Positions 13,101 to 24,700 of a stretch of 64,000 bases of DNA are shown piece after piece. Below the pieces are notes generated by a model. The model was not told the DNA's origin and made no database searches. It saw only the letters and a list, made by a program, of their open reading frames with translations. Numbering within the stretch: position 1 is the first letter of the stretch; each line of letters starts with the position of its first letter. Where the stretch lies: the NCBI GenBank assembly GCA_964036155.1, contig OZ038422.1, forward strand, positions 65,991,201 to 66,055,200. Reading direction: 5' to 3'. The position numbers were made by a program, and so were the translations under genes. The stretch is from Diploscapter coronatus. Lineage: Eukaryota; Nematoda; Chromadorea; Rhabditida; Rhabditidae.

Positions 13101-16100
13101 GATAAATAATGATTTTGAAACCTACATTAATCAAGAAAGGCAATCTTAATGGAATTTCCATGTTTCAGGTGGACGGTGAGCCCTGGCTTCAACCACCCGG
13201 CATTCTGCAGATCTCGCACAAAAATCGCGCCCAGCTTCTGGTCAAGAATTCGGTATGATTTCAATTTTACATTCATATTTTGGAATAAGTTTCATTTTTC
13301 TATCTTTTTTTGAAAAAAAATCGAAAATCTGATATATGCATTTATGGTTTTTAATAAATTTAAAAATTGTCGAAATATTACAAATTTGTTCCAATCTTGT
13401 ATCTCATTTTGATAAAAAATCAAGTTTGATTTGCGCGTTGATGGTAATTTATAGATTTTGAAAAATTTCTAAATTATTCAAATATGTTTCACTTTTACAG
13501 CTTATTTGACAAAAAAGTCAATAGCTTGATTCTTTTGGTGTTATGGTAGTGTATATTTACAAGTGTCTAAATTAATTTCACTTTTACAACTAATTCCGAT
13601 ATGGTGTCAGCGATTTGTTAAGTCGATACGCACTAGCATTTTTATAAATTAATTTTAAAGAGTCGTAAAATTTAGGCCTTCGACGCGACGCTCCGCAAAT
13701 GGGAGGAGCAAAAAGAGCGCTCGACGGCCCCCTCCACACCCACGCACGAAATGGTGTCGTTCGTGAAGCGAGCCTGTGAATTCGTCAGACTGGTGGAGAC
13801 AGAAATGACCCGATTGGGAGTGTCGAATGCAATGCTAGAGGCTCTAGATGCGGCCAGCAATGCTATCAGCGCACAGCAGGAAGCGGAACAGGTGAAAATT
13901 ATTTGCTGCATTTATTTTTAATTATAAATTTGATAATATTTTAACCTTTCTTTAAGCTAGATTGATGATTGAATTTTATGATTTTTTCTTCTGTAAATTT
14001 GGTGTGAATAGAGATTTCGGAACCAATAAAATTCTTTTAAGACTATAAGAAAGGTTTGTGAGACTTATTTGTCATGTGTAAAAATTTTAAACGCAATTTT
14101 AGAGCGCAAAAGACGTGACCGAGGAAAGGGAAGAAGTGTTAGCGACGGTGGAAAGACTGCTGGATTTGTTGGAAGATCACTTTGGCTGGTCTACTGCCAG
14201 ATTAGAAAAGGGCCAAGCTCCGCATTTCGCTTTCGAGCTCGCATCTTCAACCTCGCAACAAACCTGTTCGGGTAGGGAATTGCTTTTTTTTTTAAATATA
14301 TTTTTCTACTAGTATTTCTTCCGGAGGTTATAAAAGAAATTTTCCTGAAAATTGATATGAAAGAACAATAGTTGAAAGTTTATATCATTTTTGTTTTAGT
14401 ATTTTGAAAGACTGAAAAAAGAAATTAATCAGTTTACGATACGCAAATTTGAATTTTAAGAATCATAAATTGAAGCTGCAAATTTCTCCATTTTTAGGCG
14501 AAGAAAGTGATCACTGGCGTTTCACCCTGAACAGTATGCGTCTGGAGATGCGTCGCGAGGAGGCGAGTCTGATAGAAATGAGAGGCGGGGAGATCAGAGG
14601 CAGGAAGAAGGGCAGACTTATCAAGTGGATTGGCAGACGACTGAGGAGGAAACATCAGAGAGCACATTCCGATGGTACGTTCACTTTTCTTATTAATCAC
14701 TTGAATACGTTTCAAGTTATTGTTATTTTGAAAAGAAAATTGAAATGTAGTTTGTTCAGTAATATGATTTTGCCAAGTATTAATAATGAAAGTGATTTTC
14801 ATTGATTTGCATATAATTCAAGTCGAAATTATTTTTGGAAGATTTTGAAATGAATATAATTTATAACGGATATTTCCATCAATTATCACTAGCGAAAAAT
14901 CATTTTTGTCGGATTCGAGAACTTTCAATGACTAGGATATTTAAAATTATTGCTATTTTGATAGTTTTCAAGTATTTTTGGTGAGCAAGCGCTTTTGTTG
15001 AATATCAATTATAACCTACTATTTTGTGTTTTTGAATTTTTAATGATTTGAATTCCAAGTCAATAATATATTGGAGCTTTCGAATACTTTTGATGAACTT
15101 TCATAATTTTTATTGTAATTTGAATCTGTTTTAAGCTAATGCTATTATTGGAAGAATTTGAAAAATAGTTGACGAAAATTACGAAGATTAAGAAGGATAA
15201 AAATAACATTTCTAAGACTAACCATTTTCAGTGTCGGACTGGTCTGTGGACGACGTGTGCAAGTGGCTGTCCTCACTCGGTTTGTCGCACTACACGCAGC
15301 AATTCAAGTCGAACGAAATCCGCGGGTCAGAACTCATACATTTGGCGCAGTCAGATCTCAGGGAATTGGGAGTTCAGAAAATGGGACATCTGAAACGATT
15401 CGAGGTGGGATGTTTGAGAAATTTTATAGAAAACTCAAAAAACACGTTTTAAAGCTGGGTTTAAAAAGAGGAATTAGGTTAGACGAGAATGCAACCTAAT
15501 GCAAACATAATCATAAGCGTAAGAATGTTTCATAAAAGATGAAAAATGCACTAACTCTAAATAGCGTAATAAGCTGACGAGATATGCTTCTTTCTTTACC
15601 TTTAGTCTTAAAATAAACTGCAATTACGAATTCGTGTACGCTTCTCTTGACTTTTCAAAATGTGCGCAAAACCACTCCTCTATGTTTCGCAAATGAGATC
15701 AAATGATATTACTAAATTTTCAGTAATTTGAATGCGCACTATATGATCATGATCCATAAAAATTGAAAATAATTCGAAGAGCTTACCTCCACTTGATGTT
15801 TTCGCACGAAACGCTCCTCGTCCCATAGAGGGTTTTGTGGTTCTTCTCATCTTCTGAAGCATTCGTTTCCCATTAGTCCATTGAGCTTTACCCCCTTTTT
15901 CCCCTCTCCTCCTTTCCCGTCCCATCCTCTCAGCTTTCCTTCTTCTTTCATCCCTCCACCCTCTTTGCTCGCTGCCTTTCCTAATCTCACACTCATTTCC
16001 AATTACTAGCCGCGCAACGAAAAACCCGGGAAAATACGAAAATATATGCAGATTTTTGAAGAACAGATAATTTCCATGTGTTGTATTCGATTATTGGTTA

Positions 16101-16425
16101 GTGAAGAGATGACGATTATGCATAAATCCACAATGATAAAAATTTTAGCTACTTTTATTATATTAGAGTTTAGACCATAGATGAGCTATTTTACCAATTC
16201 ATTACAGTATATCATAATATTTCGGAACATTTTTTAAATTATTGAAAATTAAGAAACAAAAATACCCTAACAAAAAAGAACTTTCAGACAGCGATCAGTG
16301 CTTTGCGCGAGAAGTCGACAGCTGAAACTACCAGGAGTAGACGGAAAGGGAACAGTCTTTCAGAGGAAAGGAGGCAACAAATCGAGGCTGCTTCTGCTGA
16401 ATTGCCCAGTATCAACAGTCTGTGA
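5001..16425 (+). CDS. dgk-4: Type II diacylglycerol kinase (delta/eta class) with C-terminal SAM domain
   Basis: Twenty-eight exons join in phase to about 1,153 residues; the first is 5001-5054 and the last 16288-16425. Two C1 zinc fingers come first (about residues 33-86, [17 protein letters not shown]; and 105-160, [17 protein letters not shown]). The catalytic half starts at [12 protein letters not shown] and has the ATP-site [12 protein letters not shown] and [16 protein letters not shown]. The accessory half starts near residue 674 ([20 protein letters not shown]), after a Ser-rich insertion of roughly 350 residues, as in type II kinases. A SAM domain ([16 protein letters not shown]) sits near 1050-1107. 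The enzyme phosphorylates diacylglycerol to phosphatidic acid, damping DAG signalling; SAM domains of this class oligomerise. Mammalian delta/eta kinases carry an N-terminal PH domain; none is found here. Recognition of the class is firm. The symbol follows the presumed C. elegans orthologue from memory. Confidence 0.9.
7073..7105. repeat. AT dinucleotide microsatellite
   Basis: An uninterrupted AT repeat of 33 bases lies in the 849-nt kinase intron 6988-7836. It is a likely length-polymorphic site with no evident role. Confidence 0.95.
9230..9346. repeat. Foldback inverted repeat in a kinase intron
   Basis: Two arms of about 53 bases, separated by roughly 11 bases, are near-reverse-complements: TTTTAATGAAA..TTTTTGATTTTTGACTG on the left against AATCAAAAATCAAAAG..TTTCATTAAAA on the right. 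A partial extra copy of the tail (GATTGTTTATTTCTCCT) follows directly at about 9347. It lies wholly in the intron 8882-9380. It is probably a small MITE remnant; as RNA it would form a long hairpin. Confidence 0.7.
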
Positions 16426-16966
16426 GATTTGTAAGAATTGAGAGCAACGATATTCACTCAAATGACATGCTAAGCAACGAGAAAACTAGTCTTTGATCAT
16501 TGTAAACAAGCGACATTTCAAAATGTCAGGTATTAACTTTAGCAGAAACTCGTCTAAATTATTTTTTTAAATCGTTCATATTTTCTAGTCAGAAGTAATG
16601 GAATAATAATAGCTAGAACAATTTATTTTTAAACATCATTACTTTTGCTTTATTCTAATCGAAAAACTCATACATCTGATATATCCCGCAGTCTGTTTCT
16701 ATACAAGGTTCAAATTCAAATACTCGATATGTTTATCATTTATCTGTAACCATAGATTTTTATTCAATTTGGGTGTTGTCGAGAATGATTTGAAGATTCT
16801 CGCCACAACGAAATTTTTTTCTGACTATGATATTTTGCGGAACTGTGACATCGAAATTTTATGTCGTTCAGTCCGTAAATTTTCGTGATTTTCGTATTCC
16901 TTATAGGACGTTTCGTGAATACCGTAAACTTGAAATAGAAGATCTTCTAAATTAGAGGACCCCCTA

Positions 16967-16987
16967 ATATATATATATATATATATA
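16967..16987. repeat. AT dinucleotide microsatellite
   Basis: A 21-base uninterrupted AT tract lies about 540 bases after the kinase stop codon. Confidence 0.9.
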
Positions 16988-18264
16988 GATCCTTCAAAAA
17001 TCGAAATTTCTTTAGTATATAAAAAATAAACCCGCCTTTTTACGAGTTTAGAAATTTGTAAGCTCATTAACTTCTATTCTAGGTTTCACGGTATACATAT
17101 TTTCTGTGAACATTAGCGTCGATTTTCTCTGAAATTTACAAAATCTCGGAGAAAACTACTCGCCATTCGCGTTTTTCATAAGATATTTCAGTCGTTTTGT
17201 GATGTAATTTTGGTCCTTTTGTTCTGTTCATAGATTTTCGTTAGTGGAAAGGAGATATTCTATCATTTTGTAATTATTTATTCGGAGAAATTCTGGTGTA
17301 ACGATGAAAAAAGATTCTTTTGGATACTTTAGTTTTACTTTAATTTTAAGAGATTATCCTTTTTCGAAAATTTAGGAAATTTTTCATCGTTATTCTAAAT
17401 TTTCACCCATATTTTATCGAATTAATCTAATCGGTCGGCTTTTTGCGTGCTCATTCTGTTAGACAATTTGAATACGTGGTTCTGTAGGACACTATCATAT
17501 ATTCCACTCTCTATTATCTATGAGATGAGCCTCGTCTGTCTCTGGGATAAAAGAATGTTGCGAAGCTTTCTCGTTGACTCTGATTTTCTTTTTCGCTCTC
17601 CCCTTTCTACATTATTTTTCACTTGCGTATCACATTGCGCTCGCACCATCTTTTCTCGCACAGACAGGCAACAACCGATCTCAGTGATAGTGGGGAGTAT
17701 TGTATAGTTCCTCGCAGCAATTAGACATATACAACTAGTCACATATTCACCACTTGGAACTCCATATAAAAGCAACAAATCTTTGAAAACCATACATATT
17801 TTCTCGTGACATTGACATTACACTTTTGCCAACCTCAATTCTATCAGTTCATTCATCTCGAATACACGCGTGCGATATAAAATGCACATATTTATCAGAT
17901 TTTTATTTCATATAAACGTCATTTTACTGTAAAAAAAATCATGCTAAATTATCATCTTCATTGAACTTTCTGGTCTCAAATGCCGATATATAAACTTTTT
18001 AAAAGTAAGCGGAGAAAATATTGAATCATTACCTTGATCTTTCCATAAAATTCGGAATAACCAGATGAATCAGATGAAAATGATATTATTTCTTCTGAAG
18101 TCAGTAAAGCGATGACAATTTTTTAGTTATTTAGTGTTCTTCTTTTCGATTTTTTTCTCTATTCGCTCAACTCTCATCTTTTGTTTTTCGTTTTTCTATT
18201 CGATGAAAACTGCGGTTACAATTTTCTTCTATCGAAAAAACTACACCTTGTGGAATAAAATTAA

Positions 18265-18270
18265 TTTATT
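18265..18270 (-). terminator. Candidate polyadenylation signal AATAAA
   Basis: A minus-strand AATAAA lies 72 nt after the stop of the propeller-like gene, the usual distance range for nematode 3' UTRs. Confidence 0.45.
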
Positions 18271-18341
18271 TGTGCATAGAAACTTGTCTTTACCTCAGAA
18301 ATCTATACAAAAACATTAATATTCAAAGAAGTTTGTTGATT

Positions 18342-21300
18342 TCACCGGAACTGATATTTGTGCAATCGGATGGCATTTTTCAGAGGAATCACTACGAGAC
18401 CCCACGACACCGAGAAATACGGGATCTAAAAAGATAGCTATTGAGGATAAAAAGAATAATTTGTGAAGATCACAATGATTCATTTGCAAAGATAATGATC
18501 TTCACACAATTCTGCAAAAATATTTTTTCTTAAAAACTCACCATTGCATCACAAATGGCTACGTTTTTAGAACTGGCCCAAGATAATGTGTCAACCAATT
18601 GAATCGAAGCGAGGAAGCGATTGGCAACAAATAATCGACCTAAAATAATAACAATTTCAATCGAAGATTCAAATAAGTTTTCACTAATCTTATTCAGCGT
18701 GTAAAAATTTGCTAACAAACAGTAACAATACAGTTTTGCATGCTGTATTCAACAAACACCAAAATTGCATCTTGCAATTTCAATAAGCTAAAAAGGTTTT
18801 TTTTTTTTTAAATCCTCTACTAACCAGCTTCATCCTTTGCCAGAGCTCCAGGCCTTTCGCAGATGGCCATCCTCCTTCTGTCGACCACTTCAGATTCCCT
18901 GATCGAGAGCATGATCACGTAATTCTTTCTGCCTTCGATCACGAGCAATTGTGTGATCGGTCCGATCGTGGCGAAGGCAATCATGTCCGTCCACGACTCG
19001 GACAATTTGTATTCGAGCTCAACCCATCGTCCTTCGGGCGATAGCTCGTACAGACCAGAGAAAATCTGGAATAATATGCATTAAAATGGGAACGTGGCAA
19101 AATCAATGATAAGAAGTGGCGTGTTGGCAGAGTAATGAATTTTGTCTACACTTCCAATGTCCTTGAGAATAAGACAGATCAATATTTCGATCAACGTTTT
19201 CATAGTCTATGGCTAATGATATAGAATTTTGAAGATTCAAGAAAATTTGTCTCACCTCCCCACAAACATTCAAATAGAGATAGTCGGTATGTGCAACGGC
19301 GAGCTTCTCCCTCCAAACGGTATACTCCTTCAGCCATTTCGGACCTTCGATTTTAGCAATATATTGAAGATCAGCGGAATATTTGACGATATATCGCTCC
19401 CATTGATTATCCTCGCCTTTATAGTCCACGATGAACTGAAAAACGAATAGCTGATAACTGCAATGCTAGTCTTTCCCAGAATGTCATATTTGAGGTCCTC
19501 CTGACAGGTCGTGTTGCAAAAAAAAAAAAAAAGCAGTATTAGTGATGAAATGAGATTCTTATCTCGACCTTTCGAATCTCAATTCCATAACGATACGATC
19601 AGTTTTCATAAATACGTTAATGAGAGGACTTACGAAAATCTGCTCCTTGTGATAAACAGGACTGCGTGGGTTCTTCCACATTTCAGAGGTAATTCGATTG
19701 ACAACATTTCCGCCAAAATCGAAAACGAGAACTCCTTGTTGCAGGTCAGTAACCAGGACAGTAGCATCAGGTAGAACGATTGCACCCGAGGGGTTAGTGA
19801 GACCGTTACCAATCAGGACCGATTCAACATTGTCGGTCAATCTAAAAATTAGAGAAGTTTGATCCTCATTGGACTTCATTCCTCTCGTGAAACTCAATAT
19901 TTTCAAACATTATCAGAGTTGATATAAGAAGGTCACGAAATTAGGCTTTCGTCAATGTATTTTAGTGTTTACGTTTTCAGCTAAAGACCTAATACTATTG
20001 TTTTTCGTAGTGCTCTAAAAATACGCTATTTTATGTTATTCTTGTTCCTATCCTCTTCCTGAAATATAAGCCCCGTTTTCCAAGTGATTCGTTATTTCAG
20101 TCGATATGAACCTATTACACAGAAAAATCCGCTCTCGTCGCAGAAAATCTCTCGTTTTACAATCGAGAGAAGAAGAAGTAGCAAGAAAAGAGTTGTAGAG
20201 GATCAGAAGAAGAAGAAAAAGAATGCTTAAAGGACGAGATATTGATTGGAAACAATCATATATATCACTCATTCTGACAGATTTTGAAGAGATTAACGAC
20301 AAAGGGTTGTTGAAACTGATCTTGGTACGAGGAGAATTCGCAAAAAGTGACAAGAGGACTACAAGTGGAGGTCAAAGGGCGACCTTTCTTCGAATGAAAT
20401 TACGTCTATGCATAAGAGAATTTTGGGAAAAGCCTCCATCTTTCATTTACGAGATCATCAATGTCAATCTATCTTTTTGATCATTAAAGCAGAATTTCTT
20501 CAATCTAGAGACCTTTGCGAATTTTCTAACTAAAATTTTGAAAGAATAAGTGCTAGACTAAATTCGTGATAGGATAGAAAGCGAGCTTCTTTCCAAAATT
20601 TCTCAGATCAGACATCATTTTCTCACCCTCCAGTTGGCAGCGTCGGAGGAGGAGGCAACTGCTCAAAGTCCGTTATCGTTTTTATCTCCGACTGTTGATT
20701 TTCACCCATCAAATGGCGTCTCTCTTCCGCAATCCTAAAACAATTCCACGTAAACGGGCCGATAAAAATATCGATTAATTTTAAAAATTCTCAAATCTAC
20801 CAAGAGAGTATTCGCTGTGTTGGTCAAGCTTATCAAACATGAAAGGATAAAACATTTTGATCTCTTTAAAACGTACCAAGTTTTTTTTCTCTCAAATTCT
20901 GATGCTTACCCAGAATTCTCTTTGGCATCGTCTGTCATGACACTTTCAGGCTTTTCTGATTTAACGCTAACTTCGTCGTTGTTTTCCGACTTGTCGAGAA
21001 TCGGCGTTTCTCCCACGGCTTCATCGTCGTTAGACTCAAAACTGCTGTTGTTAGGCTTCATGACCTCGGCAGTGATGAGCTCGTCTTCTTTCGTCTTGCC
21101 GACGTGGATAACGTCTTTCTCGCTTTCTTCCTCGGGATTTTTCGGCTCTTGGCTTTCGGAATTAGGATTTTTCGGTTCTTGGTGCTCCGAATCGGGATTT
21201 TCATTCTCCTGACTCTCTTGATTTTCTGACTCAAGAACTTCTGCGTCTTCTTTCTGGCCCTTGGCAAGCCCATAGTCGAGATCGATCATCTCTGGTTGTC

Positions 21301-21514
21301 TGTTGGCGGCGCATTCGCTGTCGGTCACCTCAGTGTATTGGGACTGATTTTCACTCTTCTCGCTCTTTTCGGCGTACGATAGCGGTGGCTCTGCTTCCGA
21401 ATCTTCGTTGTCAGCTCCATTGTTCTCATTCTCGTCTTCGGTCTCGGACACGATGCTCTCGGTGATATCCGAAGTTTCCGAATAGCTTTCGAATGGGAAA
21501 TCCATCGGATACAT
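18342..21514 (-). CDS. Acidic N-terminus plus NHL/SMP-30-type beta-propeller-like protein
   Basis: Seven exons (20910-21514, 20627-20734, 19634-19841, 19256-19435, 18825-19065, 18542-18639, 18342-18425) join in phase to 507 residues. Residues 1-200 are Glu/Asp/Ser-rich and probably disordered, with short EPKNPNSESQ-like repeats. A PPPPTLPTGG linker follows. The remaining 270 residues look like propeller blades: NPSGAIVLPDATVLVTDLQQ, GVLVFDFGG, then VKYSADLQYIAKIEGPKWLK and DEAGRLFVANRFLASIQLVD. This matches the rhythm of NHL-like propellers but lacks RING or B-box domains. ATG 21514 is chosen because an in-frame TAA lies 24 bases upstream with no acceptor between. The preceding same-strand gene ends only 248 bases upstream, so the two may share an operon. 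The family call is moderate; the function is unknown. Confidence 0.65.
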
Positions 21515-21762
21515 TTTGAATTTAGGAGGTAAATTTTATAATATTGGAGAATCTAGGTGGTTCTATTCGATGCTAGCGACTAGAGCCTGACTGAATGATG
21601 ACTGGATGAATAACACTCGATACAGGTGCAGGGACAGGGACGCTCGGCAGCAAAAAGCCAGAAAATCCAAAATGTAAACTACGCAGGTTAACAACACAGC
21701 GAATGCTTTCTCGGATTACCCCTATCAAATTCAAGTGAAGGCAAAAAATGCCTGTGTTCGCC

Positions 21763-24700
21763 CTACCTCCTTGCAAGATCTTCGTTCTTCTCCCTGAGTT
21801 CATTCGATTTGGCTCCAATTTCACCGAGCAGATTTTTCGTGTCATTCATGCTCTTTTCCATAGCACGTTCGATTTCACCTGAAATTTCTCTATGGATTTC
21901 AGACATCGATTTTGAATCTGGGCTTACTGAGGTCGATGGAATCTGGAACGGATGACGCCATAGAGAGCTCATCGCCTGAAGTCGATTTTCCGCCCAGAAC
22001 CGACTGATTATTGGGTGGTATATTTTCGGCATCGTGGGGTTTTTCCTCGGGCGGACTCATCGATATTTGTGGGAGTGATTCTTTTTGCGCCTCCGATGTT
22101 TTGCCCGATTGAATTGTGCCATTCGATAGCCCAGCCACCTGGCTGCCGCTATCAGACTCAGGCGGCTTCTGCTCAACGACAGCTGGGCCGCCGCTGCTCG
22201 CCGCAGCTCCTGGCGAGGAGGGAGGAGGGTGAATTACGGGCGAATCATCGAAGTGCACATGCTTGTCTGATCGACCCGAGTCTGCTGCAGCTAAAATAAA
22301 ACGAATAAATATTTGAAATGTTTCACTTTGGCTTTTTTCAATTTTGCAGACTAACTGATGTATGAAGGTCGAAATTTATTATCTTTCCACAAGACAATCG
22401 ACTGAATTTATCTCGATGAAGGAGCATAGAAATGATATCGATCTGCTCTGATGAACGGAAATATTGGACGAAAATCGCAGCATGGGATTTTGGAGAGCTA
22501 ACAGAAACAAAAACAAAATGATTTTTAATTCCGAAAAATAAACCAAGAAAGAACCAATCAAATGCTCGAAAAAGAACTTTGGAAACGATTTTCTTTCAAA
22601 GTTCATGAGTAGCAGCGGTGTACGAATTTTTAGTGAAAAATGCTCGAAATCGAAGTCAAAATTCATTCACTCCCGATGAACAGTTCCTCAAATAAGTAGC
22701 TGATTAACTTTTTCAAATCGTTGATTCAAAACTCTGATAAAGAAGTCAACAAGAATTTTGGAAAGAAAGTTCACCAAGATTACACGTAGAATTTTTCAGA
22801 AAAGCTATAAAAACTACCTTCATTGGGAGGCGGCTCTCGAATCCAGACGATTCCATCGTTGTCGGGCGCTGATTGAGCTGGGAACTGATTGAACGACGAT
22901 GGCTTTTCCGGCTCAGTAGCCTTTGTTTCGAATTGCGCGTTATTGCTTGTTTCAGAGGGAGTCTTGTCAGGCTCAGAGCGGACCACTGCCGATTGAAAAT
23001 CTTGTACTGTCGTGAAAATGGGAGTATCCTCAATTTTTCTCTGGCCTTCATCTTGTTTCGGCTCTGAGTCACGAATCCAAGTAATGGTGTCTGAAGACGT
23101 CGGTTCAACCGAAGTTGAACTCGGAGTTTCAGCGGGCTTGTTTGGCTCTGGCTCAGGTTTCTTTTCTTCAAAGACTGGCTGACTTTGAGAGGGTGAGTCG
23201 GTAGGCTTAGTAGCAATATCCAGGGATTGATTTCCGGCTCCAGAATCTGCCATCACCATCGTAGATTCCTCCAGTGACTCGGGCTTGCTGAACTTCTCGA
23301 TGTTGTAGGTGCAATCGATAGGCTTCTCGCCGTCAGCCATCCTGTTGGCATCACTACTGGCAGCTGAAAAGCTGTCCTTGTAATCTTGAGAAGGCTCCTT
23401 GTCAATGAGGCTGCCAAGCTGCTTGCTGATCTCCTCTGACTGATTTCCACCCTCATTTGCGTAGCCAAATGACGGAGCCTGCGACTTGTCACCGCTATCG
23501 ATCGCGACTTGCGTCTCCGGCTTGCTGCTCTGGAAATCGAGTGATACAGTGGTTTCCGGTAAGTTAGCATTCCAAAGAGAATCCTGACTGATCGAATTGC
23601 TTGAATCCTGTGGGATGGAATCGATTTTTGTGGGCTCTTGTTCAACCTTTGGCTGTTCGCTCTCGGTCTTCTGCTCCGTCACTGCGCTAGTGGTCTCTGG
23701 CAAGGAACTAGCACCATCTTTCACTTGATTTTCCTCGTCTCGAGAAGTTGCATTGCTGATGTAATTTGAAATCGATTGCACGAGACTATCCATCTTGGTT
23801 GATTCAGGCTCAATTTTCGGAGGCTCAGTCGTCGTGATTTCATCGGGCTTCCTCGTCAATTCGCATGCCAAAACTGGTTCCTCAACTTTGCTCTGTGGTA
23901 CTTCACTGCTGGTGTTAGCGGAAGTTGGCTGCGTTATAGAATCGGTTCTATTGGAATCCAAGTCAATCTTTTGCGGCTCACTGTCGATCTTCTGTTCACT
24001 GATTCTGCTTTGTGATTCGTCGTTGTCAGTGAGAGAAGAAACTGTTGGTGTGAACAAATCGTTCTTCGTTGGTTCTGGTTCACTTTTAGCTAGCTCATCT
24101 CCCAACTTGTTGGGCTCCGTCGAGATGCTGACGGATTCCGCCAATGACGTGTCAGTTTCCATCTGAGAACTGTCGTCAGTGAATCGATCATTCTTAGCCT
24201 GTTCTGATTCGAATTTCTTCTCTCCTGTGGCAAAAATGGAGTCCAGCAATGAGCCAGCTTCCTTTGACAAATTTGCCTCTGGTTGTGAAGGCAGGTTAAT
24301 AGTAGTGTCAGAAGCTGGCTGTATGGACGAATCAGTTTTTGCCGATTCCGCCGGAACTTTTATCACTTCAATGTCGACTTTTTGCTCGGCAGTAACGTTC
24401 GTGGAATCTGGTACAGAAGGTGTGGTAGTGTCCTTTGGTAAATCAGTCTTGATGGGCTCTTGGTCGATCTTTCTCTGTTCCTCGTCGATTTTTGTCTCCG
24501 AAGGTGTCTGTGTTGAACCGTATTGCTCTACTGGAATTTGAGTGACGAAGCTTCCCGACTCCTTTCCAGAATCGATTGGCTTATCGTCGACTGTCACCGT
24601 TGTCACATTATCGTTCGACGTTTGAATGGATTGCACTTCTGGCTGTTTCTCAATTTCACCTGATGCAACCTGATTTGTGGTATCGGCAGAAACTTGAGAT

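Larger units (their letters stand above)
16426..18341. other. Convergent 3' intergenic region
   Basis: The 1.9 kb between the stop codons of the kinase (+) and the propeller-like gene (-) holds both 3' UTRs. I see an AT microsatellite (16967-16987) and pyrimidine-rich stretches near 17570-17660. Open frames at 17447-17707 and 17518-17793 overlap on opposite strands and resemble nothing known. No RNA gene was recognised. Confidence 0.5.

Noticed and set aside
21573..21845. 90-codon minus frame bridging the giant-exon gene and the propeller-like gene
   Set aside because: It overlaps the last coding exon of the giant gene in a different frame and does not connect in phase to the next exon.
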